Positions 17,913 through 27,029 of a DNA stretch of 64,000 nt are shown in pieces (the first letter of the stretch is position 1; every line of letters begins with the position of its first letter). The translations under genes were made by a program, and so were the position numbers. The notes under the pieces were generated by a model. The model was not told the DNA's origin and made no database searches. It was given only the letters and a program-made list of their open reading frames with translations. The stretch is from Psychrobacter nivimaris. Its GTDB lineage: Bacteria; Pseudomonadota; Gammaproteobacteria; Pseudomonadales; Moraxellaceae. The stretch is taken from NCBI RefSeq assembly GCF_009812035.1, contig NZ_VZIZ01000034.1:1-64000 (forward strand). The letters are read 5' to 3'.

Positions 17913-18040
17913 CCACTCATGTTTTTAGACTCAAGTTTTACGACTCATTTTTCTCAAATCATGTTTTGCAAATTGCAGCTTATCACTCACGATTTATCAT
18001 TCATACAGAGCAATATTATCATCACTAAGGATACCGCCTC

Positions 18041-18391
18041 ATGAACCAACAGACTATTTGTACACTTGACGATATCATTCCTGAAACCGGTGTCTGCGCC
18101 CTGATAGATGGCAAACAAATTGCTATCTTTCGTACCAAAGAGAACGATTTATTTGCTCTTGATAACTACGATCCATTCAGTCAAGCCAATGTACTGTCAC
18201 GGGGGTTGATTGGTGGAACCACGATTACAGATGATACAGGAACAGCAAAAGAAGTGCTTTATGTGGCCTCGCCCATCTATAAACAACGCTTTAACCTAGC
18301 TACTGGCCAGTGTTTAGATGATGAGAGTATTGTGCTCAATACTTATAAATTCAAACTTGATGGGAATAATGTGGTGGCAAACTACGAATAA
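18041..18391 (+). CDS. nirD: NADH-dependent nitrite reductase, small subunit
   Basis: A 116-residue Rieske-fold partner of NirB. The family signature DNYDPFSQANVLSRGLI (about residues 42-58) and ASPIYKQRFNL (about residues 86-96) are present. As in other NirD proteins of this type, the Cys/His ligands of a true Rieske cluster are absent, so it is structural rather than a redox carrier. AAGGA precedes the ATG. It lies 179 bp from nirB with a hairpin between them, wider spacing than in most nirBD operons. Confidence 0.94.
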   Translation: MNQQTICTLDDIIPETGVCALIDGKQIAIFRTKENDLFALDNYDPFSQANVLSRGLIGGTTITDDTGTAKEVLYVASPIYKQRFNLATGQCLDDESIVLNTYKFKLDGNNVVANYE

Positions 18392-18444
18392 TAAGCGACG
18401 TTATCTCTAATTTGATATGCCATTAATAATTGCTGTATTAATCT

Positions 18445-18486
18445 AAAACATCCTTTGATTCTGAGATTCAAAGGATGTTTTATTTT
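18445..18486. terminator. Strong bidirectional terminator after nirD
   Basis: A perfect 14-bp stem (AAAACATCCTTTGA and its complement) with a 9-nt loop, followed by TATTTTT rightward and preceded by A-rich DNA. It serves nirD and the convergent dioxygenase gene. Confidence 0.85.
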
Positions 18487-18530
18487 TGACAATTACGCTG
18501 AAACACCGTGATCTATGATTTTCAAAATAC

Positions 18531-19358
18531 TTACCCAAACTGAAAAGCTGACAATTGCGTTTTTAGCACTTGCTGGGAGTAAGTCTTTTGGCCTTTATCA
18601 CGTCCTGCTGCACCCACCGCTATCATAAGCGGTAACAAATGCTCTTCTGCCCCTAACGGATGTGAGTCAAGCGCATGAGGCGCATTTTTCCAATTAGCCA
18701 AGGCCGTGAGTCGTTTATTCGAATCTGCTGATTCTACAGTGTTCGTTAGCCATTCATCAAAACGCTCTGACGGTTCAGTAAAACTGGTATCGCCATAACC
18801 GCGCATATTATGAAAGCTCATGCCGCTACCGATGATTAGCACACCCTCTGTACGCAATGACGCCAATGCCTGACCAGCAGCCAAATGCGCCTTCGGGTCT
18901 AAATCATGACGCAGGGATAGCTGCACCACTGGAATATCTGCCTCAGGGAACATTAGCTTAAGCGGTATAAATACCCCGTGATCAAACCCACGCTCCGCAT
19001 CTTGTTTATTGCTTACCCCTGCCTCTGTCAGTAGACTACTGACTTTCTCCGCCAATGCTGGTGCGCCTGAGGCTGGATAAGTCAAACTGTAAGTATGTTC
19101 AGGAAAGCCATAATAATCATAAATGAGATCAGGTTGCTTACTAGCGGTGATACTAAATTCAGCTGTCTGCCAATGCGCACTAATGATTAAGATAGCCTTT
19201 GGTCGCTCAGGCAAACGAGCAGAAATGCTCTTTAAAAACGTTGCCATCTCATACCACGTATCCGCTGGTTGCCAATCCATGAAAAAGCACGGCCCTGCAC
19301 CATGCGGTATAAACAATACAGGCTGGCTAACTGACTCATTAGATAAAAGTGTTGTCAT
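18531..19358 (-). CDS. ygiD: LigB/DODA-type extradiol dioxygenase (YgiD-like)
   Basis: A 275-residue class III extradiol ring-cleavage dioxygenase. Likely metal-binding and catalytic histidines lie in LFIPHGAGPCFF (near residue 19), LIISAHWQT (near 61), RGFDHGVFIPLK (near 127) and HPLGAEEHLLPL (C-terminal part). The length and motif order fit the YgiD/4,5-DOPA dioxygenase group, for which the bacterial substrate is usually unknown. It is followed (on the same strand) by the nirD-facing terminator and preceded by doxX, a frequent partner. It is not part of the catechol ortho pathway at 50-63 kb. Confidence 0.88.
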   Translation of the reverse strand: MTTLLSNESVSQPVLFIPHGAGPCFFMDWQPADTWYEMATFLKSISARLPERPKAILIISAHWQTAEFSITASKQPDLIYDYYGFPEHTYSLTYPASGAPALAEKVSSLLTEAGVSNKQDAERGFDHGVFIPLKLMFPEADIPVVQLSLRHDLDPKAHLAAGQALASLRTEGVLIIGSGMSFHNMRGYGDTSFTEPSERFDEWLTNTVESADSNKRLTALANWKNAPHALDSHPLGAEEHLLPLMIAVGAAGRDKGQKTYSQQVLKTQLSAFQFG

Positions 19359-19446
19359 GGCTTTCTCCTTGTTGCTTGTCTTAAATGGCTATTTTCAAAC
19401 AGCTTTATTCACGAAAATTGAATAAAGCTATTTACAACTATAAAAC

Positions 19447-19893
19447 CTATCCTAATTTTTCTGACAATACCTTATCCATACTGAGGGAGCCGCCACCTTG
19501 AATAGCTAGAGCAAGCGAAGCCACCATCAATGTTAGCGCGTATTCATAACCACCATTATCAGCGAACAGCCCATTACTGATATGGACAGAAAAAATAGCC
19601 ACTAACATGGTAAAGGCTGCGGCTAAAGCAGCTGGTCTGGTTAACAAACCTAATACCATAGCCAGACCACCGAAGAACTCAGCACCGCCTGCGAGTATTG
19701 CCATCAGGTAGCCAGGCTCCATACCCATACTGCTTAACCATTGAGCCGTACCTGCCAGTCCGTTACCACCGAACCAACCAAATAATTTTTGGGCGCCATG
19801 GGCTGCTAAAATTAGGCCAACGGGTACACGAAGCACTAAGGCCGCTGCTCCAGCTTTTGATGTCAAAATAGTATTTAATAGTGATGATTTCAT
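19447..19893 (-). CDS. DoxX-family membrane protein
   Basis: A 148-residue, four-helix membrane protein with the DoxX signature near the first helix (LRVPVGLILAAHGAQKLFGW) and a Gly/Ala-rich second helix (AGGAEFFGGLAMVLGLL). DoxX proteins are linked to membrane redox processes, but the reaction is not settled. It sits 88 bp before the dioxygenase gene on the same strand, so the two are probably co-transcribed, and it is divergent from a LysR gene likely to regulate both. Confidence 0.9.
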   Translation of the reverse strand: MKSSLLNTILTSKAGAAALVLRVPVGLILAAHGAQKLFGWFGGNGLAGTAQWLSSMGMEPGYLMAILAGGAEFFGGLAMVLGLLTRPAALAAAFTMLVAIFSVHISNGLFADNGGYEYALTLMVASLALAIQGGGSLSMDKVLSEKLG

Positions 19894-20054
19894 TGATGCT
19901 CACTCCATAACGTATGGTTAGAATAAATAGTGTCGAAAATGATATACGCACACTTTACTATCAACGCTATAAAAGAGTAAGATCAGTTATATTGAATAAT
20001 TATCAACATACTGTTTATAATGGATTTGATATTGAGAGAAATATAGGAATAAAT

Positions 20055-20963
20055 ATGGATAGAATCGATGCCATGCGCGCTTTTGTCGCGGTAGTAACAG
20101 AAGGCAGTTTTAGTAAAGCGGCAATTACGATGCAGCTCTCGCCGCAGCTAGTAAGCAAGTATGTGGCAAAGCTAGAGGAGGAACTGCATACTCGCCTGCT
20201 CAACCGCACTACGCGCAAAGTCAGCCTGACTGAAGCTGGCAGTCAATACTTTACGCATGCGCAGCAGATTTTATTGAGTATTGATGAGATGGCATCGCAG
20301 TTAGGCGGCTTACAGCAGCATCCTAAAGGCGTCCTGCGAATCAGTGCTCCCGTGTCCTTTGCCTTAAAGCATATGGCGAAACTCATCACTGATTTTCAGG
20401 ATCGCTATCCGTCAGTTACCGTTGATCTGCAGTTGAGTGATCGAAAAGTAGATATCGTTGAAGAAGGGTTTGATATTGCCCTGCGTATCGGACAGCTCCA
20501 AAGCTCGTCGCTTATCGCCAAGCAGATTGCTCCGATTCGTGTAGTGTTATGCGCCTCACCCGAGTACCTCAAAGCTCATGGCACACCTAAGCAACTTGAG
20601 GATTTAGAGTCGCATCGCTATTTGCATTATAGCTATATGAATGTCGAAACTAAGGGGCAAATCTACAAATACCTAAAGACCAAACAATTCAAAGAACGTA
20701 GCGTTTTTCATAGTAATAATGGCGACGTACTCGTTGAAGCAGCTATTGCAGGCGGAGGATTGATATTACAGCCGACTTTCATTGCTAGCGAAGCATTAAG
20801 TACTGGCAAGTTGGTCGTAGTGTTGCCAGAATATGAACCTAGCCCTTTAGGCTTGTATGCTGTCTACGCCCATAGAAAACTACTACCTCACAAAGTCAGA
20901 TGCTTTATCGACTTTATAACCAACTACTATGGCACGCCGCCGTATTGGGATGAGAATATATAG
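20055..20963 (+). CDS. LysR-family transcriptional regulator
   Basis: A 302-residue regulator with the standard N-terminal HTH (MDRIDAMRAFVAVVTEGSF, then AAITMQLSPQLVSKYVAKLE) and an effector domain of the group that acts on oxidoreductase genes (VTVDLQLSDRKVDIVEEGFDIALRIG). The start at 20055 is preceded by AGGAA at a good distance; an in-frame upstream start at 19914 would add 47 residues foreign to the family. It is divergent from the doxX-dioxygenase pair, its likely target. Confidence 0.9.
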   Translation: MDRIDAMRAFVAVVTEGSFSKAAITMQLSPQLVSKYVAKLEEELHTRLLNRTTRKVSLTEAGSQYFTHAQQILLSIDEMASQLGGLQQHPKGVLRISAPVSFALKHMAKLITDFQDRYPSVTVDLQLSDRKVDIVEEGFDIALRIGQLQSSSLIAKQIAPIRVVLCASPEYLKAHGTPKQLEDLESHRYLHYSYMNVETKGQIYKYLKTKQFKERSVFHSNNGDVLVEAAIAGGGLILQPTFIASEALSTGKLVVVLPEYEPSPLGLYAVYAHRKLLPHKVRCFIDFITNYYGTPPYWDENI

Positions 20964-20984
20964 CTTTAAACATAGAGACATAAA

Positions 20985-21015
20985 AAAGCCACGACACATT
21001 ATGTATCGTGGCTTT
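20985..21015. terminator. Bidirectional terminator
   Basis: A perfect 10-bp stem (AAAGCCACGA and complement) with an 11-nt loop, flanked by an A-run on the left. It lies between the rightward LysR gene and the convergent gene ending at 21053. Confidence 0.75.
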
Positions 21016-21052
21016 CGGTTCAAGCAAACTTAAGCAAGCACTGATTTAATAA

Positions 21053-21766
21053 TCAGATCCAACCTTCTTCTAATAGGTGCTCAGTATTGCTGATTTTAAA
21101 ATTATTGCATAAGTCATAGAATGCCATTGGGTCTTCAACATTATCGAGCAACTCTCTTTTATGCAGTGCCACAAAAAGCGCCAACGCATACGCTGCACTA
21201 TGGATAGATTTTTGAGGATTAAAAGTGATATCAGTGAACCCTTGATATTGAATCACTTCCTCATGTAGCTGAGGGTTTTGCTTGAGCGCATTCACGTACA
21301 GCCAATCATAAAATGTTGTTAACGGCTCTACGCCCCATTCCATACCAAAGTAGTTGTAGCCAATGAGCTCGCCCGAGGTCATCAATCGCTCATCTTTTCT
21401 GGCTTGTCTTGGCGCTACTGTTAGCAAATCCGTGTAAGGACCACCATCTTCAAAAACCATACTGGCTTGAAAAGCATTTTCAACACTATATGGATTGCCA
21501 TCATGCTCATCGGTAATTTTTAAGCTAAACGGACTTAGCGGAAAACTCAGCTTATTACCAGATTTGCTAGACAGCTCGAGTACCTGCTTAAATCCATACT
21601 TTTTACGAATGACTTGTTGTAGGTCATTGATGGATTTTTTCTTTTGTCTGGTCGCAAATCCCACATGTCGCTCAAACATAACCATATCCGTTTTTACCAA
21701 ATTGTCACTGTTGACTTTGGGCATGAATACGGGTCTTTGTTCTATCGTATTTGGTACTTCTTCCAT
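21053..21766 (-). CDS. Uncharacterised protein resembling DUF6977/NADAR-type proteins
   Basis: A 237-residue protein, probably cytoplasmic (no signal peptide or membrane helix). Conserved-looking blocks are RPVFMPKVNSDNLVKTDMV at the N-terminus, YSVENAFQASMVFEDGGPYTDLL in the middle and TTFYDWLYVNAL towards the C-terminus. The block around SVENAFQAS recalls the S-x-E-x-x-F-Q core of YbiA/NADAR ADP-ribosyl hydrolases and of DUF6977 proteins; this comes from memory and was not tested. The start at 21766 has AAGG 9 bp upstream; an upstream TTG is less likely. It stands alone between a terminator and the copper genes. Confidence 0.6.
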   Translation of the reverse strand: MEEVPNTIEQRPVFMPKVNSDNLVKTDMVMFERHVGFATRQKKKSINDLQQVIRKKYGFKQVLELSSKSGNKLSFPLSPFSLKITDEHDGNPYSVENAFQASMVFEDGGPYTDLLTVAPRQARKDERLMTSGELIGYNYFGMEWGVEPLTTFYDWLYVNALKQNPQLHEEVIQYQGFTDITFNPQKSIHSAAYALALFVALHKRELLDNVEDPMAFYDLCNNFKISNTEHLLEEGWI

Positions 21767-21910
21767 AGTGATGTGCCTTAATATCAATGGTCTTGTATAA
21801 ATATTTTATATTAACAGTGCTGATATCACCTGCTGTTGACGGTGTACTCTGTCATTGCTAGCAGCATTTCTTATTATTGTTGTTTTATTCGCTAGCAGCC
21901 AAATACAGTG

Positions 21911-21970
21911 AATTGATCGAAAGCTATCGAGAGCTATCGAGAGCTATCGAGAGCTATCGAACCCTATCAG
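21911..21970 (+). repeat. Short tandem repeat, 10-bp unit
   Basis: The decamer GAGCTATCGA occurs three times exactly, preceded by AAGCTATCGA and a degenerate copy and followed by a degenerate copy (ACCCTATCAG). It lies in the non-coding stretch 21767-22133 before copA. The 10-bp period is close to one helical turn. I see nothing else identifiable in that stretch. Confidence 0.85.
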
Positions 21971-22133
21971 CGCTCGCTGGGCAGTTTATCTTATTATCAA
22001 TCATTTATCCTGCCCTATTTTAGAATTAATGCCGCCACACCTTCAACAATAAACCATAATCGAGCTATTTTAAGCTTAACAACGAATATAAGACGCTACT
22101 ATAAATGCGCTTGAAAGTATTATATAAATACGC

Positions 22134-22164
22134 TTGACCTTACCATGATGTCAACCTATATGCT
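22134..22164 (+). promoter_or_regulatory. Candidate CueR-type promoter of copA (19-bp spacer)
   Basis: TTGACC and TATGCT are separated by exactly 19 bp (22140-22158), the elongated spacing that MerR-family activators need. The spacer carries an imperfect dyad (ACCTTACC and GTCAACCT). An alternative 17-bp spacing to TATATG is also possible. Confidence 0.5.
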
Positions 22165-22233
22165 GTCACTATAGAATTAAAAATGCGATTAAAAATGCGA
22201 TTAAAAACAGAATTAAAAACGACAGAGGTTGTT

Positions 22234-24696
22234 ATGAAAACAAAAAACACCAAAACTCCTACTTATCAGGAAGTGCTGAGCATTGAAGGCATGAGTTGCG
22301 CATCTTGCGTCGGGCGTATCGAAAAACAATTAAAAAACATTGAGCACGTTGAAAACGCCGAGGTAAATCTTGCCACTGAACAGGCGACTGTTTACTCATC
22401 TCAACCTGTAGATGTCACCCAGTTAAATAAAGCGGTAGAGCGCGCGGGCTATAAGGTGACTGAAACCAAGCCTATCGAGCTATCTATAGAAGGCATGAGC
22501 TGTGCCTCATGTGTTGGGCGAGTAGAAAAATCCTTGGCCAAAGTCGCTGGCGTGCAACAAGCCACGGTAAACCTTGCAACTGAACGCGCTTGGATTAAAG
22601 GCGATGCGCAAATAAAAACAAGTGACTTAATTGAGGCCGTTAAAAAAGCGGGCTACGAGGCCAAACTGGTAGAACAAGATCAAAGTGATCGACAAGATAA
22701 GAAAGCATCAGAGCAAAATCAGCTTAAACGAGATTTGGGACTTTCTGCGCTGTTGTCACTGCCCGTATTCATTTTAGCAATGGGCTCGCATATGATTCCA
22801 GCCTTTCATATGTGGGTAGTGAATAACCTCGGTACTCAGCAAAGTTGGCTAATACAGTTTGTTTTGACCACATTGGTATTACTCTTTCCAGGCCGACGCT
22901 TTTATCAAAAAGGCGTGCCAGCCTTATTGCGTTTTGCGCCAGATATGAATTCGCTAGTGGCGATTGGTACTATCGCAGCGTATGGCTTTTCCCTCATAGC
23001 GACCTTTATCCCGCAAGCGTTACCTGAAGGCACGGTGCACGTCTATTACGAAGCCGCTGCTATGATTGTGAGCTTGATATTATTAGGTCGTTATTTTGAA
23101 GCAAAGGCTAAAGGACGTACTTCTGGGGCCATTCAGCATTTAGTAGGCATGCAGGCAAAGACTGCCCGTGTACATCAAGATAGTAAAGTCATTGAAGTCC
23201 CTGTAGAAAACGTCACCGCACAAATGATCGTTGAGATTCGTCCAGGCGAGCGTGTGCCTATCGATGGTGAGGTGGTTGACGGTCACAGTTATATTGATGA
23301 ATCTATGATTACGGGTGAACCTGTCCCTGTGAAAAAACAAGCAGGTGATCAAGTGGTCGGCGGTACTATCAATCAAAACGGCACCGTGAATATTCGGGCA
23401 ACGGCCATTGGTGAAGATTCTGTGTTGGCACAAATCATTCGTATGGTAGAACAAGCCCAAGGCTCTAAATTACCGATTCAAGCATTGGTGGATAAAGTCA
23501 CCCTGTGGTTTGTACCAGCGGTGATGTTTTTATCAGCATTAACCTTTATAGTTTGGTTGATTTTTGGCCCCGACCCTGCCTTAACCTTTGGTTTAATCAA
23601 TGCGGTTGCCGTGCTCATTGTGGCCTGCCCTTGTGCAATGGGATTGGCCACACCCACTTCAATTATGGTCGGCACGGGTCGCGGTGCAGAATTGGGTGTG
23701 CTATTCCGTAAAGGCGAAGCGCTACAAATGCTTCAGGATGTGAGCGTGGTTGCCGTTGATAAAACTGGCACATTGACTGAAGGCAAACCTACCTTAACAG
23801 ATTTCCAAGTCCAACAAGGGTTTGAGAAAGAACAAGTCTTACGTGTGGTGGCATCGGTTGAAGCAAAGTCTGAGCATCCCATTGCCTTAGCCATTGTACA
23901 AGCAGCAGAAGAACAGAATATTCAACTGCTGCCTATCACTGATTTTGAGGCGATGACAGGTTTGGGTATTCAAGCAAACGTGGCAGGCCAAGTGATCCAC
24001 ATTGGCGCAGATCGTTATATGCAACAATTAGGGCTTGATGTTGCACCTTTTGAACAAGATTCGCTACGTTTGGGGCAAGAAGGTAAAACCCCACTCTATG
24101 TATCGATTGACCAGCAGTTGGCCGCTATCATCGCCGTTGCCGATCCTATTAAAGAGACGACTCATGCCGCCATCGCCGCACTACATCAGTTAGGCTTAAA
24201 AGTGGCCATGATTACAGGTGATAATCGCCATACCGCCCAAGCGATTGCCGCAAAATTAAATATTGATCAGGTAGTAGCAGAAGTATTACCCGAAGGCAAG
24301 GTAGATGCAATACGCCAGTTGCAAGAACAATATGGCCGAGTGGCATTTGTTGGTGACGGTATCAATGATGCCCCTGCATTGGCTCAGTCCGATGTTGGAT
24401 TGGCCATTGGTACAGGCACAGACGTTGCAATTGAGGCAGCTGAAGTGGTGCTAATGTCAGGTAGTCTGCAAGGTGTGCCTACTGCAATTGCCTTGAGTAA
24501 AGCAACCATCAGTAATATCAGACAAAATCTGGCTTGGGCATTTATTTATAATGTCGCCTTGATTCCGATTGCCGCAGGTGTCTTGTATCCCGCTTTTGGT
24601 ATCCTGCTCTCACCCATTTTTGCGGCAGGTGCAATGGCGCTATCTTCTGTTTTCGTATTGGGTAATGCGTTACGCCTCAAGTACTTCAAAGTATAG
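22234..24696 (+). CDS. copA: Copper(I)-exporting P1B-type ATPase
   Basis: An 820-residue inner-membrane pump that exports Cu(I) with ATP. Two N-terminal heavy-metal-associated domains carry GMSCASC (about residues 19-25 and 88-94). Then follow the TGE actuator motif (MITGEPVP), the intramembrane CPC ([11 protein letters not shown], about residue 466), the phosphorylated aspartate in DKTGTLT (about D509), the SEHP motif and [14 protein letters not shown]. The start at 22234 has AGAGG nearby; the frame is open to 22183 through a short repeat of ATTAAAAATGCG. A cueR gene follows, so induction by copper is expected. Confidence 0.96.
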   Translation: MKTKNTKTPTYQEVLSIEGMSCASCVGRIEKQLKNIEHVENAEVNLATEQATVYSSQPVDVTQLNKAVERAGYKVTETKPIELSIEGMSCASCVGRVEKSLAKVAGVQQATVNLATERAWIKGDAQIKTSDLIEAVKKAGYEAKLVEQDQSDRQDKKASEQNQLKRDLGLSALLSLPVFILAMGSHMIPAFHMWVVNNLGTQQSWLIQFVLTTLVLLFPGRRFYQKGVPALLRFAPDMNSLVAIGTIAAYGFSLIATFIPQALPEGTVHVYYEAAAMIVSLILLGRYFEAKAKGRTSGAIQHLVGMQAKTARVHQDSKVIEVPVENVTAQMIVEIRPGERVPIDGEVVDGHSYIDESMITGEPVPVKKQAGDQVVGGTINQNGTVNIRATAIGEDSVLAQIIRMVEQAQGSKLPIQALVDKVTLWFVPAVMFLSALTFIVWLIFGPDPALTFGLINAVAVLIVACPCAMGLATPTSIMVGTGRGAELGVLFRKGEALQMLQDVSVVAVDKTGTLTEGKPTLTDFQVQQGFEKEQVLRVVASVEAKSEHPIALAIVQAAEEQNIQLLPITDFEAMTGLGIQANVAGQVIHIGADRYMQQLGLDVAPFEQDSLRLGQEGKTPLYVSIDQQLAAIIAVADPIKETTHAAIAALHQLGLKVAMITGDNRHTAQAIAAKLNIDQVVAEVLPEGKVDAIRQLQEQYGRVAFVGDGINDAPALAQSDVGLAIGTGTDVAIEAAEVVLMSGSLQGVPTAIALSKATISNIRQNLAWAFIYNVALIPIAAGVLYPAFGILLSPIFAAGAMALSSVFVLGNALRLKYFKV

Positions 24697-24754
24697 TCAG
24701 CGAACTACTAAACCGCTACAGAGTGAATATAGAACCGTAAAGGATATCCATATA

Positions 24755-24784
24755 GGGTTTAAACCTTAATGGTTAAACCCTTTT
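24755..24784 (+). terminator. Hairpin between copA and cueR
   Basis: GGGTTTAAACC pairs with GGTTAAACCC with one bulged A and a 5-nt loop, followed by TTTTGTTATTT. It may end copA transcripts in part, as cueR starts only 36 bp later. Confidence 0.5.
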
Positions 24785-24820
24785 GTTATTTGAGTCCCTT
24801 TTTAAGTTAGGAGGATAAAT

Positions 24821-25213
24821 ATGAATATTGGTCAAGCATCAAAGCAATCAGGTATCTCTACCAAAATGATTCGCTACTATGAGCAGATTGGCTTGCTAGA
24901 AACCGTAAATCGCTCGAACTCAGGTTATCGTTTGTATTCTGAAGACGATATAGACGACTTATGCTTTTTAAGACACTCTCGTGACTTGGGATTCTCATCC
25001 AAGCAAATGAAAGAGTTACTGTATCTGCGTAAAAATGCCAATCGTCAGAGCGCGGATGTTAAGCAACTGACACAAGAGCATATTGAAACGTTAAACCAAA
25101 AAATCGCTCAATTGCAAGAGATGGTCGACTCGCTACAGAACTCTTTTGATCATTGTGCAGGCGATGATAATGCAGACTGCGCTATTTTAGAAGACCTAGG
25201 ACAGAGTAAATAA
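24821..25213 (+). CDS. cueR: Copper-responsive MerR-family regulator
   Basis: A 130-residue activator with an N-terminal MerR HTH (MNIGQASKQSGISTKMIRYY), a long dimerisation helix and a C-terminal metal-binding loop with C112 and C120 (HCAGDDNADC). These are the same residue numbers as the Cu(I)-binding cysteines of E. coli CueR. A strong AGGAGG precedes the ATG. It lies 124 bp after copA on the same strand and presumably activates the 19-bp-spacer promoter before copA. Confidence 0.93.
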   Translation: MNIGQASKQSGISTKMIRYYEQIGLLETVNRSNSGYRLYSEDDIDDLCFLRHSRDLGFSSKQMKELLYLRKNANRQSADVKQLTQEHIETLNQKIAQLQEMVDSLQNSFDHCAGDDNADCAILEDLGQSK

Positions 25214-25270
25214 CTTATATCAGATGCACGAAATACATGATGAGGCTAATACAAATACTCAGCACATAAA

Positions 25271-25306
25271 AAACCCTTTAAACGACAGATGACGCTTAAA
25301 GGGTTT
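25271..25306. terminator. Bidirectional terminator after cueR
   Basis: A perfect 11-bp stem (AAACCCTTTAA and complement), loop of 14 nt, followed rightward by ATATTTTGATTT and preceded by an A-run that acts as a U-tail leftward. It separates cueR from the convergent pxp-type cluster. Confidence 0.8.
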
Positions 25307-25341
25307 ATATTTTGATTTAACCAAAACTACGTTAACGGTCT

Positions 25342-25764
25342 TTAACGACGGGCTAACTCGAAAATAGGCTGTCCGTATTCAACGTTCTGGCCATTTTCAA
25401 CCAAAACTGCCGTGACCACACCTTCTTTATTACTAATCACTGGCTGCAAACGGGTCAACTCATCAATGAAGCAAATGGTCTGACCTTTTTGAATATGGTC
25501 GCCTTCTTTGACCAAGTTGTCTGTTGCATCGTCTTCACTTGAGTAGATCTGCCCCACATAAGTGGCACATACTTGCAAGACATCACTACCAGTCTGTTCA
25601 GGCTCATGAGTAGTCGTGTCATCTATAGGACTAGCGCTCACATTATTCTGCGCACCTAGATTGTTAACCACCCTAATAGACTGCCCGTTGTCTGCAATCG
25701 TGACTTCTTGCAGCTGACTGCTTTCAACCAATTTGACCACACGTGCTATTTGCTCTATATCCAT
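25342..25764 (-). CDS. Degenerate biotin-carboxyl-carrier-like protein without the biotin lysine
   Basis: A 140-residue AccB-like protein: N-terminal helix (MDIEQIARVVKLVESSQ), linker rich in Thr/Asp/Glu, and a C-terminal biotinyl/lipoyl-fold domain (ATYVGQIYSSEDDATDNLV, GDHIQKGQTICFIDE, then VVTAVLVENGQNVEYGQPIFEL). At the position of the biotinylated EAMKM motif it reads ELTRL (102-106), so the lysine is replaced by T104 and biotinylation is not expected. It is the last gene of a leftward cluster that also encodes a normal carrier. It may be a structural or regulatory subunit; the function is unknown. Confidence 0.85.
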   Translation of the reverse strand: MDIEQIARVVKLVESSQLQEVTIADNGQSIRVVNNLGAQNNVSASPIDDTTTHEPEQTGSDVLQVCATYVGQIYSSEDDATDNLVKEGDHIQKGQTICFIDELTRLQPVISNKEGVVTAVLVENGQNVEYGQPIFELARR

Positions 25765-25787
25765 AATACATTCCTTATCTTAATTTT

Positions 25788-26975
25788 TTAACTCATGCCC
25801 AGATATTTAGCAATGGTCATGACACTTAGGATACTCATCACAATGGCGATTAACCAACCAAATGCCGCAATCCAAATCGGATGCTTATAATTGCCAACGA
25901 TATTTTTTCTGTAGGCGGCAATCAGGATAATGACCATGGCGATAGGCAATACCAAACCATTTAACGTACCAACCAATACCAATACTTGAGCCGGTTTACC
26001 GATAGTGGCAAACACCAACGTTGAGATAACGATGAAACCAATAATGAAGTAGCGTTTATAAGTCTCAATGAACGGATGAAAGTTGGTCATAAAAGACACA
26101 GAAGTATAAGCAGCACCAATCACCGAGGTCACAGACGCCGCCCAAATCACCATACCAAAAATAACTTTACCCGCATTTCCTAGAATGTACTGAAACGGCG
26201 ACATGGCTGGGTTGGCGGGATCCAATGCAAAGCCTTGAGATACCACGCCTAATACGGCAAGGAATAAAAATACGCGAATAACAGAGGCAATCAAAATACC
26301 AGAGACCGAGCTTCTGGTCACTGATTTTAAATTCTCTTCTCCGCTGACGCCTGCTTCCAATAAACGATGCGCACCTGAGAAAGTAATATAACCACCAACC
26401 GTACCGCCGACTAGCGTCACGATAGCCACTGCATCAATTTTGTCAGGCATGATCGTTTTGCTGACGGCTTCTGCTAATGGTGGATCAGATTTGAAAACCA
26501 CATAAATGACCAATACAATCAGGATAAAGCCCATTAACTGAGCGAACTTATCCATCATAGGCCCAGTTTCTCGGCCTAAAAATATGGCGACGGCAATCAC
26601 ACCACTGATCAGGGCGCCTGTGATGGGCGATATGTTGAACATGGACTGCATGCCAAGTCCGGCACCGCCAATATTACCAATATTAAAAGCCAGACCACCC
26701 GCAATGATTAAGAACGAGAGCAAGTAACCGACACCAGGAAACACCAAGTTGGCGATTTCCTGTGCACGTTTTTTGGAGACTGCGACTACTCGCCAAACGT
26801 TAAGCTGGACGCCGATGTCCATAACAATAGAGATTAAGATAACAAAGCCGAAACTTGCCATTAGGCTTTCGGTAAATGTGGCCGTTTGGGTCAAAAACCC
26901 TGGCCCTACTGCTGATGTGGCCATCAGGAAGGCCGCGCCTAAAATGGCGGTATTATGTTTTTTTATGGTGCTCAT
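25788..26975 (-). CDS. NRAMP-like transporter of the pxp/kip cluster (YcsG-like)
   Basis: A 395-residue membrane protein of the NRAMP/divalent-metal-transporter superfamily with about 11 helices. The first helix reads AAFLMATSAVGPGFLTQ, whose GPG lies where NRAMP metal-binding DPGN normally stands; the metal-coordinating Asp and Asn are absent. This suits the YcsG-type members found beside pxpA (ycsF), which may carry an organic substrate rather than a metal. AAGGA lies 5 bp before the ATG at 26975. It is in the leftward cluster between pxpA and the degenerate carrier. Confidence 0.85.
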   Translation of the reverse strand: MSTIKKHNTAILGAAFLMATSAVGPGFLTQTATFTESLMASFGFVILISIVMDIGVQLNVWRVVAVSKKRAQEIANLVFPGVGYLLSFLIIAGGLAFNIGNIGGAGLGMQSMFNISPITGALISGVIAVAIFLGRETGPMMDKFAQLMGFILIVLVIYVVFKSDPPLAEAVSKTIMPDKIDAVAIVTLVGGTVGGYITFSGAHRLLEAGVSGEENLKSVTRSSVSGILIASVIRVFLFLAVLGVVSQGFALDPANPAMSPFQYILGNAGKVIFGMVIWAASVTSVIGAAYTSVSFMTNFHPFIETYKRYFIIGFIVISTLVFATIGKPAQVLVLVGTLNGLVLPIAMVIILIAAYRKNIVGNYKHPIWIAAFGWLIAIVMSILSVMTIAKYLGMS

Positions 26976-27029
26976 AAACATCCTTGTTCTATATGGGATT
27001 ATTTAATCAAATGATTAGTGGGTGGATAT

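Noticed and set aside
18531..19358. The extradiol dioxygenase as part of a catechol meta-cleavage path
   Set aside because: It is 32 kb from the cat-ben genes, lacks other meta-path neighbours and fits the YgiD/DODA group.
21911..21970. Tandem repeat considered as a CRISPR array
   Set aside because: Units are 10 bp and directly adjacent with no spacers, and no cas genes are near.
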